Positions 8,718-17,032 of a stretch of DNA of 64,000 nucleotides are shown one piece after another. The notes beneath the pieces are model-generated. The model did not search any database, had not been told where the DNA came from, and worked only from the letters and a program-made list of their open reading frames with translations. Numbering within the stretch: the stretch's first letter is position 1; the number at the start of each line of letters is the position of its first letter. This stretch comes from Pseudaminobacter sp040049255 (GTDB lineage: Bacteria > Pseudomonadota > Alphaproteobacteria > Rhizobiales > Rhizobiaceae), in NCBI RefSeq assembly GCF_040049255.1, contig NZ_JBDZDR010000004.1, positions 372,001 to 436,000 of the forward strand, given 5' to 3'. The position numbers and the translations under genes were made by a program.

Positions 8718-9815
8718 TCATCCTTTGCGATAGCGATGCTGCATGAAGGGTAGTGGGTGTATCTCGACGGGCACCTTGGTGCCGCGCACGTCTGCGAAGA
8801 GTTTTGTCTCGGGCGCCAGCGCCACCGAGACGTAGCCCATGGCCACAGGCGAACCGACGGACGGTCCGAAGCCGCCGGACGTGATGCGTCCGACCGGGTT
8901 GCCCGCCTCGTCGAAGAGGCTTGCGCCGGCGCGCACCGGCTGCCGGCCCTGCGGCTTCAGCCCCACGCGCTTTTCGGTCGCGCCTTTCTGGATTGCAGCG
9001 CGCAGCGCCTCCGCGCCCACGAACTGGCCGGAAGCGCGAAGATCCTTGGAAATGGCCCACATCAGCCCCGCGTCAATCGGGTTTGTCTCAGGTGTGATGT
9101 CTTGGCCGTGCAGGCACAGGCCGGCTTCCAGCCGCAGGCTGTCGCGGGCGGCAAGGCCGACCCACATCACGCGCTCGTCGGCAAGCAGCGTCTCCAGCAG
9201 CGCGCGGGCGTCGGCTTCCGGCAGGCCGATCTCGAAACCGTCCTCGCCGGTGTAGCCGGAACGGCTCATGAACCAGTCCTTGCGCGGCTCGAAGCCATGC
9301 ATGAACAACAGCTCGCCTGTTTCCACCCCGGCGCGCGAAAGGGCGGCCCACGCCTCGGGGCCCTGTATGGCGAGGAAAATGCGGTCGAGAGGTGTAATCG
9401 TGCAGTCGAGGCCCTGGGCCAGCTCGCGCAGATGCGCCTCGTCTACGGCTGCGTTTCCGGCATTGGCCACGACCATGAAGCGATCGGCGCCGAGCCGGGT
9501 GATGATCAGGTCATCGATTACGCCGGCCTGCTCGTTGAGGAGGAAGGTGTATTTTGACTGGCGCTCTGCAAGCGCGAGAGGATCGAGCGGGCAGGCCTTG
9601 GCCAGAAGGGCCGCTGCCTCGGGTCCTGAGACCTCGAAAAGCTTCATGTGCGAGATGTCGAATAGGCCGACATGCTCGCGCGTATGCTGGTGCTCGGCCA
9701 TCACGCCGGGCGTATAGGTAAGCGGCATCGACCATCCGGCGAATGCGCCAAAGCGCGCGCCGGCGGCACGATGCAAATCCTCGAGGGGAAGGTTCCTGGT
9801 GTGGGCGCCCGTCAT
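8718..9815 (-). CDS. gcvT: glycine cleavage system aminomethyltransferase, T-protein
   Basis: 365 residues. T-protein transfers the methylene group from the GcvH-bound intermediate to tetrahydrofolate and releases ammonia. Family features are the N-terminal ARFGAFAGWSMPLTY, HVGLFDISHM, the folate-site region RSGYTGEDGFEIGLP, and GLAARDSLRLEAGLCLHGQD. It is the first gene of the operon and follows the tandem glycine riboswitch by about 40-50 bases, so expression should rise when glycine is in excess. Confidence 0.96.
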   Translation of the reverse strand: MTGAHTRNLPLEDLHRAAGARFGAFAGWSMPLTYTPGVMAEHQHTREHVGLFDISHMKLFEVSGPEAAALLAKACPLDPLALAERQSKYTFLLNEQAGVIDDLIITRLGADRFMVVANAGNAAVDEAHLRELAQGLDCTITPLDRIFLAIQGPEAWAALSRAGVETGELLFMHGFEPRKDWFMSRSGYTGEDGFEIGLPEADARALLETLLADERVMWVGLAARDSLRLEAGLCLHGQDITPETNPIDAGLMWAISKDLRASGQFVGAEALRAAIQKGATEKRVGLKPQGRQPVRAGASLFDEAGNPVGRITSGGFGPSVGSPVAMGYVSVALAPETKLFADVRGTKVPVEIHPLPFMQHRYRKG

Positions 9816-9861
9816 GACATCTCCAGAGTCGCACGTGTTCAGCCGCTACTGCGGCAGTCCG

Positions 9862-10050
9862 TGCCCCTCTGTCTGAAGCCTGAGAGACTCGCGCAACCGG
9901 AACTCTGTCGGCAGCGCTTACACCTTCGGCGCGGGGTGTTACCCCCGACTTTCCAGAGCGTCTTTCCCGTCCACGGTTCTTTTGCCTGAGAGATTTCGGG
10001 CGATTTCCCCTTCGGCGACAGCTTCCGCTGTTCTCTCCCGCAAACAGGTG
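9862..10050 (-). promoter_or_regulatory. tandem glycine riboswitch upstream of gcvTHP
   Basis: On the minus strand two glycine aptamers follow each other. Aptamer 1 starts near GCGGGAGAGA (about 10041-10032), has GCCGAAGGGGAAA in the middle, and ends in TCTCTCAGGC (9993-9984). Aptamer 2 contains CCGAAGGTGTAAGCGC and ends in GTCTCTCAGGC near 9888-9878, followed by an AGAGGGGC tail. The duplicated CCGAAGG and TCTCTCAGGC boxes separated by a short linker are diagnostic of the cooperative glycine riboswitch. It normally acts as an ON switch for glycine degradation genes, which fits the genes below it. Confidence 0.93.
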
Positions 10051-10078
10051 GGTCCGTTTCCGAACCCGCGACGACTCA

Positions 10079-10107
10079 TAGCTAGACCATGGCGGACACT
10101 TTGTCAC
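10079..10107 (-). promoter_or_regulatory. candidate sigma-70 promoter for the glycine riboswitch/gcvTHP operon
   Basis: On the minus strand a -35-like GTGACA (10107-10102) and a -10-like TAGCTA (10084-10079) are separated by 17 bases. Transcription from here would begin about 30 bases before the first aptamer. Matches to consensus are partial; position supports the call more than sequence. Confidence 0.4.
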
Positions 10108-10191
10108 GCCTCTTGGGCTGAAAGCGCGATTTTAATGTCGCCGAAGGTGCGACTGGGCGAAAATGAAAATATTGGGATTGCTGCGGCCCTG

Positions 10192-10578
10192 CTAGCCGGC
10201 GAGGCGTTCCATGTCGCTCTGCAGCCGGCGGATCAGATGGCCGGTTTCCGCGTGAAGGTTGCGAAGCTTGCCGAGCTGGGCGCCCAGCACTTCCATTGTT
10301 TCGTCCTCGTGGTCATCGCCGGTTTCCACGGGCGCGGTGCCGATGCCGTGCAGCACCCAGCACGGGCTCACGCCAAGCAGGCCGGAAAGCATGCTGAGCC
10401 GTTGCGCGCCCGGCTGCGAGCGGTCGCACTCCCAGGCCTTGATGGTGGATGCTTTGACGCCGAGCCTAAGTGCGAGCTGCCTGATGCTCATGCCACTGGC
10501 CTCACGGGCCCTGGAAAGCCGGCCGCCAATGGTGTCGAAATCCGGAACTTCGTCGTAAATATTCGTGGTGTCGGACAC
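10192..10578 (-). CDS. XRE-family helix-turn-helix transcriptional regulator
   Basis: 128 residues from a GTG start at 10578, chosen because AGGAGG (10592-10587) lies eight bases upstream; the longer open frame above it overlaps the next gene and lacks family character. Residues about 16-72 (GGRLSRAREASGMSIRQLALRLGVKASTIKAWE) form a Cro/CI-type HTH. The C-terminal part is acidic and then helical (EVLGAQLGKLRNLHAETGHLIRRLQSDME), possibly a dimerisation coiled coil. It lies upstream of the gcv promoter in the same orientation and downstream of the molybdopterin/cytochrome pair. Its target is unknown. Confidence 0.82.
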   Translation of the reverse strand: MSDTTNIYDEVPDFDTIGGRLSRAREASGMSIRQLALRLGVKASTIKAWECDRSQPGAQRLSMLSGLLGVSPCWVLHGIGTAPVETGDDHEDETMEVLGAQLGKLRNLHAETGHLIRRLQSDMERLAG

Positions 10579-10759
10579 CCGATTTGCCTCCTGTGGTTGG
10601 CTGGTTTGTCGCGCTCGCGGAAACAGAGCGCGGGTCGTCAAGGATGGTGCACCGGGGCGGCGGTGGCAAGTTTTTGCCGGTAAAATCGTGTAAATGCCTG
10701 TATTTAGGCGAGTTTCCTGCGCTGCTTGACGCGCCGCGTCGTGGCGAATCGTCGAACCT

Positions 10760-11569
10760 TCAGATGCCGCCATACCAGTCGTAGCCGCGATCCTCCCAAT
10801 ATCCGCCGCGCCCGTCTCCGATGTTGGCGAAGCTGTCCACCAGCTCGATCTTGCGCAGGTATTTTGGCATCTTGTAGCCGAGCTGGCGCTCCACCCGTAC
10901 GCGTAGCGGCGCGCCGTTCTCGACTGGCAGCGGTCCGCCGTTGAGGCCATATGCCAGGATGGTCTGCGGGTGGCGTGCATCGACCATGTCGACCGAGCCG
11001 TAATATTTGATCGGCCCGTCCTCGTCGTTGTCTATCGTGTCGAGGCAGTAAAACACCGCATAGCGGGCCTCAGGCTTCACCTTGGCCATGTCCAGCACCA
11101 GGGCCAGCGGCACGCCGGTCCATTTGGCAATGCAGCTCCAGCCCTCGACGCAGTCGTGCCGGGTGATCTGGGTGCGGGAGGGCATGGCCATCAGCTGGTC
11201 GCGTGAAAGTGACAGCGGATTTGCGACCAGGCCGGTGACTTCCAGCCGCCAGTCGGCGAAATTGTTGGCGAGCAGCCCCTTGTAGGTGTCGTCGTCGGGG
11301 GCGGTCACGCCGTTGGGGCGCTGTGGCTGGCGGATGTCGGCCTCGGTATATTCCTGCGCCAGCGCATCGCGACCGGCCAGCAGCCGCTGCACACGGTAGG
11401 TCAGGTCGTTGGCGCGCTCCAGCATATGCCGCACGCTGCTGTCGGTGTCGGACAGCGAATCGAAGGCATCGCAGCCCGACAGCGCCAGGCCGGATCCGCC
11501 GAGCGCGGCGGCCGTCAGGAAGCGGCGGCGGTTGATGCGGAAGCCAGCCACGTCACGTCTCCTTGTCAC
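10760..11569 (-). CDS. molybdopterin-dependent oxidoreductase, sulfite oxidase/MsrP-like, predicted Tat-exported lipoprotein
   Basis: 269 residues. The N-terminus combines a twin-arginine stretch (NRRRFLTAA, residues 13-21) with a lipobox LSGC ending at C33, so the mature protein is probably a lipoprotein held at the outer face of the inner membrane. The catalytic domain has the sulfite-oxidase/YedY fold signature: C140 in TRHDCVEGWSCIAKWTGVPL is the predicted Mo ligand, followed by DGPIKYYGSVDM and GYKMPKYLRKIELV. It overlaps the upstream cytochrome b gene by 17 bases, so the cytochrome is the likely electron partner. The substrate is unknown; methionine sulfoxide reduction (MsrP) is one possibility, but the partner is not of the MsrQ type. 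Confidence 0.87.
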   Translation of the reverse strand: MTRRRDVAGFRINRRRFLTAAALGGSGLALSGCDAFDSLSDTDSSVRHMLERANDLTYRVQRLLAGRDALAQEYTEADIRQPQRPNGVTAPDDDTYKGLLANNFADWRLEVTGLVANPLSLSRDQLMAMPSRTQITRHDCVEGWSCIAKWTGVPLALVLDMAKVKPEARYAVFYCLDTIDNDEDGPIKYYGSVDMVDARHPQTILAYGLNGGPLPVENGAPLRVRVERQLGYKMPKYLRKIELVDSFANIGDGRGGYWEDRGYDWYGGI

Positions 11570-12419
11570 TGTCCGGCGGATCGGCCCGATACCACCCGGT
11601 GACGACCGACCGCAGCTCGTTTATCGGCCCAGCGGCAACGATCATCACCATGTGGACGATGAAGAAGGCGACCAGCAGCAGCATCACCGTGAAATGGATG
11701 GTGCGCGCGGTCTGGCGCCCGCCCAGAATGTCGGTCAGGAATGGGATCACCGTGTCCATGCTCGGCGACATCGCAAGCCCGGTCAGGATCATCAGCGGCA
11801 ACAGGATCAACAGCACCGTTGCGTAGGACAGCTTCTGCAACGTGTTGTAGCGCCGCCCGTGATGGAAGCGCAGCCGGGCATGGTCGGCTATGTCGCCGGG
11901 CAGGTTTTTCAGGTCCTCCACGCGCGGCGCCAAGTCCCGGCGCAGATGGCCGTTGACGATGCTGGCGACGAGCCAGACAAGCAGCGTGCCGGAAAGCACC
12001 CAGGCGAAGAAGAAATGGATCACGCGGCCGGTGGCGAGATCCTGATAGGAGGGGATGGTCGCCCAGGCGGGGAAGGCGCGGGACTGCGGGTTATCCTTCG
12101 GACCAGAGAGCGCCAGCACGCCAGTGGTGTCGAAGCGATGGCCGAAGACCTCGGTGTAACCCTTTGGGCCATCGGCGGTATTTTCGGCCTTGAACCTCAG
12201 CACCGCATTGTCGAAGCCGAAGCCGGACTGCTTTCCGATGTAGAGCGCGGGATGGGCGTTGAAGATTTGCAGGCCGCTGAGCAGCAGGAAGAACAGTGCA
12301 ATTGCCCAGACCCAGTGGGTCAGGCGGGTCCAGGCAGACATGCGGTATATCAGGTTCCCGGCACTGGCCCGTGCCGGTCCCGCTTTATCTGGCGCTCCCT
12401 TGAATGCCGCTCTCTCCAT
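11553..12419 (-). CDS. cytochrome b/b561-like membrane subunit, partner of the molybdopterin lipoprotein
   Basis: 288 residues from the ATG at 12419, preceded by GGAGGT eight bases upstream; a TTG at 12467 in the same frame is a less likely start. At least four membrane segments are visible: WVWAIALFFLLLSGLQIF, HFFFAWVLSGTLLVWLVASI, SYATVLLILLPLMILTGLAM, and HFTVMLLLVAFFIVHMVMI. Histidines near the helix ends (TRLTHW, RVIHFFFAW, RTIHFTVML, FIVHMVMI) suit two b-type hemes. This resembles the cytochrome b subunits of thiosulfate reductase or Ni-Fe hydrogenase. Its 3' end overlaps the Mo-lipoprotein gene, implying a two-component periplasmic redox enzyme linked to the quinone pool. Confidence 0.85.
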   Translation of the reverse strand: MERAAFKGAPDKAGPARASAGNLIYRMSAWTRLTHWVWAIALFFLLLSGLQIFNAHPALYIGKQSGFGFDNAVLRFKAENTADGPKGYTEVFGHRFDTTGVLALSGPKDNPQSRAFPAWATIPSYQDLATGRVIHFFFAWVLSGTLLVWLVASIVNGHLRRDLAPRVEDLKNLPGDIADHARLRFHHGRRYNTLQKLSYATVLLILLPLMILTGLAMSPSMDTVIPFLTDILGGRQTARTIHFTVMLLLVAFFIVHMVMIVAAGPINELRSVVTGWYRADPPDSDKET

Positions 12420-12541
12420 CCGCCTGGACCTCCGGACGCTCGGGATATCCCGACGCGCCTTGGTCAACGCATATTACCGCCAGGCGGTGGAGATGACAGC
12501 GCTGGTTTGGTCGCGGCAATGACAATGTCGCGACGGCAGCG

Positions 12542-13378
12542 TTACCTGGCCAGCCGCTCGGCATGCCAGCGGAGGTGGTCGTCCATGAAGGTCGAGATAA
12601 AGAAATACGAATGGTCATAGCCTTCGCGCATGTTCAGCGTCAGCGGAATGCCGGCTGCCTTGCACGCCTCGTCCAGCAACCACGGCCGCAGCCCGTCTTC
12701 CAGGAAGCCGTCCGCCGAGCCCTGGTCGACCAGGAATTCGGGGAAGCGCTTGCCGTCCTCGATCAGGGCCACTGCATCATAGGCCCGCCATGACGCTTCA
12801 TCCGCGCCGAGATATTTTTCGAACGCCGGCTTTGACCAGCCGGCCACCATCGGACGCGTGATCGGCGCGAAAGCCGAGCAGCTCTTGAAGCGCTCCGGTT
12901 GCTTCAGCGCGATGGTCAGGGCTCCGTGGCCGCCCATGGAGTGGCCGAAGATCGCCTGGCGCGACATGTCGGCGGGAAATTCCTTCGCGATGAGGGCCGG
13001 AAGCTCCTCGGTGATGTAGGAATACATGCGGTAGTTCGTTGAGAACGGCGCCTGCGTGGCGTCGAGATAGAAGCCTGCGCCGCAGCCGAACTGCCAGTTG
13101 TCCTTCTCGTCCGGAATGTTTTCCCCTCGCGGGCTGGTGTCGGGGCACACCACGATCAGTCCGAGCTCTGCGGCCAGCCGGCGGTATTCGCCCTTGTCCA
13201 TGACGTTCTGGTGGGTGCAGGTCAGGCCCGACAGATACCAGACGGCCGGGCAGGGGCCGTCCTTGGCCTGCGGCGGCACGAAGACAGCGAAGGTCATGTC
13301 GCAGGCGCACGCCTCGGACGCATGGGAGTAGACGCCCTGGACGCCGCCATGGGATTTTGCGGTGGAAATGGTTTTCAT
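12542..13378 (-). CDS. fghA: S-formylglutathione hydrolase
   Basis: 278 residues, the family length. It hydrolyses S-formylglutathione to formate and glutathione, the second step of glutathione-dependent formaldehyde detoxification. The alpha/beta-hydrolase triad is visible: S147 in FGHSMGGHGA, D223 in DQGSADGFLED and H256 in GYDHSYFF. The conserved opening MKTISTAKSHGGVQGVYSH supports the start. The ATG overlaps the stop of the upstream vapC-like gene (ATGA), so it is probably co-translated with the toxin-antitoxin pair. Its pathway partner adhC lies upstream on the same strand, about 1.9 kb away. Confidence 0.96.
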   Translation of the reverse strand: MKTISTAKSHGGVQGVYSHASEACACDMTFAVFVPPQAKDGPCPAVWYLSGLTCTHQNVMDKGEYRRLAAELGLIVVCPDTSPRGENIPDEKDNWQFGCGAGFYLDATQAPFSTNYRMYSYITEELPALIAKEFPADMSRQAIFGHSMGGHGALTIALKQPERFKSCSAFAPITRPMVAGWSKPAFEKYLGADEASWRAYDAVALIEDGKRFPEFLVDQGSADGFLEDGLRPWLLDEACKAAGIPLTLNMREGYDHSYFFISTFMDDHLRWHAERLAR

Positions 13379-13779
13379 GAAATCGGCTCGATCAGTTCGG
13401 TTGGGATGTTGAGAGTGCCGGCAAGTGCCGCAAGGCGCCTGTCGGCGGTGATGAGGGGCTCTCGCCGTTCCAGCGCGAGGGCGAGATAGAGGCAGTCGTA
13501 GACCGGGTGGTGCAATCTCAGCGCCAAAGCCAAGGCTTGCGGCAGCACCTCGGCATCGGAGACCAGTTCGGTCATGGAAAGCTGAAGGATTTCAATACAC
13601 TCGACGCACCTTTCAGGGGGCAGTTCACCGCCGCGAGCGCGCTTGCAGAGAACATTGGCGGTTTCCACCAGCAGGAACGTCGGGGCTATGAGCCCCGGCA
13701 GAGCCCGAAACGGATCCGCCGCCGTGCTGAACTCTGTATCCACGAACCAGTGACTAGCCACGCTGGCATCAATGATCAT
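13375..13779 (-). CDS. VapC-like PIN-domain ribonuclease toxin
   Basis: 134 residues from MIIDASVASHWFVD, whose ATG at 13779 overlaps the end of the antitoxin gene by 11 bases. The four acidic residues of the PIN active site can be placed: D4 (IIDASV), E39 (LVETANVL), D95 (VYDCLYLALA) and D113 (ITADRRL). PIN toxins cleave RNA, often initiator tRNA or rRNA, with a metal ion. The gene also overlaps the start of fghA by four bases at its other end. Length and residues look complete, so it is probably active. Confidence 0.88.
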   Translation of the reverse strand: MIIDASVASHWFVDTEFSTAADPFRALPGLIAPTFLLVETANVLCKRARGGELPPERCVECIEILQLSMTELVSDAEVLPQALALALRLHHPVYDCLYLALALERREPLITADRRLAALAGTLNIPTELIEPIS

Positions 13780-14038
13780 CGTCCAGCCCGGACAGATCTT
13801 TACCAAGATTGCTTTCGCGATCCGAGCGGATCTCATCGATGATCTGCTGGCCGGAGGCGCGCCTTGAACTTGCGCGAATTACTTCCATCCGGCGGACGAT
13901 TTCTTCCCGGCTGGGCTTGGCCTTCTCGGCCAACGCTTCCCGGGCGAGCTGCTCGGTCGACTTGCCGGCGACCCTCGCCCGCTCCTTCAGCCGCAAAAGC
14001 ACTTCGTCGGGAATGTTCCTGATGATCATGCTGCCCAT
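13769..14038 (-). CDS. VapB/FitA-like antitoxin (ribbon-helix-helix)
   Basis: 89 residues. The N-terminus (MGSMIIRNIPDEVLLRLKERARVAGKS) is a ribbon-helix-helix DNA-binding domain of the Arc/FitA type: a short beta strand followed by two helices. The C-terminal tail is charged and would wrap the toxin. It begins 15 bases from a double TGATATCA palindrome, the likely autoregulatory operator, and overlaps vapC by 11 bases, as is usual for such pairs. Confidence 0.86.
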   Translation of the reverse strand: MGSMIIRNIPDEVLLRLKERARVAGKSTEQLAREALAEKAKPSREEIVRRMEVIRASSRRASGQQIIDEIRSDRESNLGKDLSGLDDDH

Positions 14039-14052
14039 GGAGTTTCTCCGAG

Positions 14053-14071
14053 TGATATCACAATGATATCA
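14053..14071. promoter_or_regulatory. twin TGATATCA palindromes upstream of the VapBC-type operon
   Basis: Two perfect 8-bp palindromes TGATATCA occur at 14053-14060 and 14064-14071, with centres 11 bp apart (about one helical turn), just upstream of the antitoxin start at 14038. Ribbon-helix-helix antitoxins bind such closely repeated sites cooperatively. Binding is inferred. Confidence 0.6.
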
Positions 14072-14098
14072 CCGTCGGCCGGGCATGCAAGCAAGGCG

Positions 14099-14755
14099 TC
14101 AGCTCGCCAGCGAAACCACCAGGTTCACCGCGGCGGCGACGATCACCGTGTTGTAGAAGAACGAGATGATCGAATGAACCATCGCGGTGGCGCGCATGGT
14201 CGTTCTGGTGATACCGGTGTCGGCGGTCTGCGCGGTCATGCCGATCACGACCGAGAAGTACAGAAAGTCCCAGCCGCAAGGGCGCTCGGTGCCGGGGAAC
14301 TCAAGGCCGCCGACCGGTCTCCTGCTGCGCCTGTCGCTCGCGTCCGTGTCCTTGTCACCCTTCCAGTAAAGATTGGCGTAGTGCAGGCTGGCCATCGTGT
14401 GGATCGTGAACCAGCCGAGCGGCAGCGAAAGCATGGAAAATGCGAGCCAAAATGGGTGCGGAATCTGCTTCGCGTTCATCAGCACGAAGAGCGAGCCGAC
14501 CGCCACGCACACCACTGCAAAGGTCACCAGGAAGATGATCCAGACCGGTTCGTCTGCTTCCTGCGCGCGGCGACTCAGGAAGTCAGGCGTCAGGCGCGGC
14601 ATCTGCCGCAACACCAAGGCGATGTAGGCGATGAAATAGACATTCGCGCCGATCGAATAGGACAGCGGGTGCTGCAGCAGCATGGCGACGACCAAGGCTA
14701 CCACACCGGCCGCGGCGCTCATCAGGAAAATGACATGCCGGCCGAAAGGCTTCAT
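14099..14755 (-). CDS. DUF1345 family membrane protein
   Basis: 218 residues with about five hydrophobic segments: VIFLMSAAAGVVALVVAML, YFIAYIALVL, WIIFLVTFAVVCVAVGSLFV, FWLAFSMLSLPLGWFTIHTM, and a C-terminal SFFYNTVIVAAAVNLVVSL. The segment FPGTERPCGWDFLYFSVVIGMTAQTADTGI is typical of DUF1345 proteins, whose function is not established. The ATG lies one base after the YaiI stop, with GGAGGG inside the end of that gene, so the two are co-expressed. Confidence 0.85.
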   Translation of the reverse strand: MKPFGRHVIFLMSAAAGVVALVVAMLLQHPLSYSIGANVYFIAYIALVLRQMPRLTPDFLSRRAQEADEPVWIIFLVTFAVVCVAVGSLFVLMNAKQIPHPFWLAFSMLSLPLGWFTIHTMASLHYANLYWKGDKDTDASDRRSRRPVGGLEFPGTERPCGWDFLYFSVVIGMTAQTADTGITRTTMRATAMVHSIISFFYNTVIVAAAVNLVVSLAS

Positions 14756-14756
14756 T

Positions 14757-15230
14757 TCATCCCTCCGCGGTGCGGGCAGTCTGAAGCGCGCGCCGAGCCG
14801 TCTGGTCGAGCGCCCCCAGGAAGCGGGAGCGATCCTGTGGCGTGAAGGATGCGTTATAGCCCTTGCTCTCGCCGGTTTCGCGCAGATGTTGCTTCAGGTC
14901 GCGCATGGCCACCGCCATGCCGATCGTTTCGGGCGTGAAGGGCTTTCCGGTCACCCCCAGCACATGCGCGCCCAGCGCCACGGTGCGTGCGGCCAGCGGA
15001 ATGTCGGCCGTCACGACGATGTCGTTCGGGCGCGCATGCTCGACGATCCAGTCATCGGCCGCATCCGCGCTCTTGGAAACCACGACGTGGCGCACCATCG
15101 GGTCGCGGGAAGGGCGCAGGCCCCCGTTGGACACGAAGGTGACCACAAGCCCCAGCCGGTCCGCGACCTTCTCTGCCTCGGCCTTCACCGGGCAGGCGTC
15201 AGCATCGACATAGATGATCGGGTCCGGCAT
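14757..15230 (-). CDS. YaiI/YqxD family protein (DUF188)
   Basis: 157 residues opening MPDPIIYVDADACPVKAEAEKVADR, the conserved aspartate/cysteine motif of the YaiI/YqxD (DUF188) family, a PIN-like fold of uncertain biochemical role. Other conserved pieces are SADAADDWIVEHARPNDIVVTADIPLA and FTPQDRSRFLGALD. It lies 13 bases after adhC and one base before the DUF1345 gene on the same strand. Confidence 0.92.
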   Translation of the reverse strand: MPDPIIYVDADACPVKAEAEKVADRLGLVVTFVSNGGLRPSRDPMVRHVVVSKSADAADDWIVEHARPNDIVVTADIPLAARTVALGAHVLGVTGKPFTPETIGMAVAMRDLKQHLRETGESKGYNASFTPQDRSRFLGALDQTARRALQTARTAEG

Positions 15231-15243
15231 GGGTTTTCTCGGC

Positions 15244-16371
<1,128 letters not shown>

Positions 16372-16437
16372 CAGGCAAGTCCTCCAGGGTATGGAATGGT
16401 GTCAGAATCTCTTCGGCGGGTCTTTCGGCCCCCGGCA

Positions 16438-16468
16438 ATGGCTAAGCGAAATACCCGCTTTTTGCCAT
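16438..16468. repeat. imperfect inverted repeat between divergent adhC and ion-channel genes
   Basis: ATGGC (16438-16442) pairs with GCCAT (16464-16468), and inside it AAGCG (16444-16448) pairs with CGCTT (16456-16460). The element lies about 70 bases upstream of adhC and 35 bases upstream of the channel gene. It could be an operator for either gene or an RNA hairpin. Confidence 0.35.
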
Positions 16469-16501
16469 AGCAGAGCCACCATCTACATTATAAGCTCCAG
16501 A

Positions 16502-16936
16502 ATGGTAGCCAATCTGCTCCTCGCTACGATTTTCGAGGTTCTGACCTTCCTTGTCCATGCTGCCGGCTTGATCGGCCTTACCCATGTGATCGCCTATCTC
16601 CTCGCCCACCCGCTCATCGACGGCAAACAGGGCGAAAAAGTCTTCGCCATGGCGGTGCTGGCGCTCGGCCTCTTTCTGCTCGTCAGCGTCGAAATCGCGC
16701 TTTGGGCTGGCGGCTTGCTGGCCCTGGGCGCGTTCAAGCACTTCGAAGAAGCGTTCTATTTCTCCACCTCGGCCTTCGCGACCATCGGATTCAACGACGT
16801 CGCACCGGCCAGGGAATGGCGGCTGCTCACCTCGATGGAAGGTGTCACGGGCTTCCTTATCATGGGCTGGACGGCGGCCTATCTTGTCACCTCCGGCATC
16901 CGTTTCGGCCCCTTCGAGCGCGACAAGCATTTTTGA
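16502..16936 (+). CDS. small two-transmembrane potassium-channel-like protein (ion_trans_2)
   Basis: 144 residues starting MVANLLLATIFEVL. Hydrophobic segments are LLATIFEVLTFLVHAAGLIGL, VFAMAVLALGLFLLVSVEIAL and VTGFLIMGWTAAYLVTSGI. Between the last two lies a pore-loop-like sequence (FYFSTSAFATIGFNDVAP), in which TIGF takes the place of the K+ filter TVGY. This matches small bacterial proteins annotated as potassium channel family. There is no cytoplasmic regulatory domain. The start lacks a strong Shine-Dalgarno. The gene stands alone, 96 bases before the carboxylase gene. Confidence 0.75.
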   Translation: MVANLLLATIFEVLTFLVHAAGLIGLTHVIAYLLAHPLIDGKQGEKVFAMAVLALGLFLLVSVEIALWAGGLLALGAFKHFEEAFYFSTSAFATIGFNDVAPAREWRLLTSMEGVTGFLIMGWTAAYLVTSGIRFGPFERDKHF

Positions 16937-17032
16937 GGGCAACGTCCGCGCGGCTGCGCTCGTCATTCCGGCACTTGAGGCGTGGCGGGATAGCCCATAG
17001 AACTGGAGGCTCGTCAGGGGAAAGACGTCTGC

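Noticed and set aside
10579..10980. N-terminal extension of the XRE regulator up to 10980
   Set aside because: It overlaps the 3' end of the Mo-lipoprotein gene, is Arg/Thr/Ser-rich without fold character, and a GTG with an ideal AGGAGG lies at 10578.
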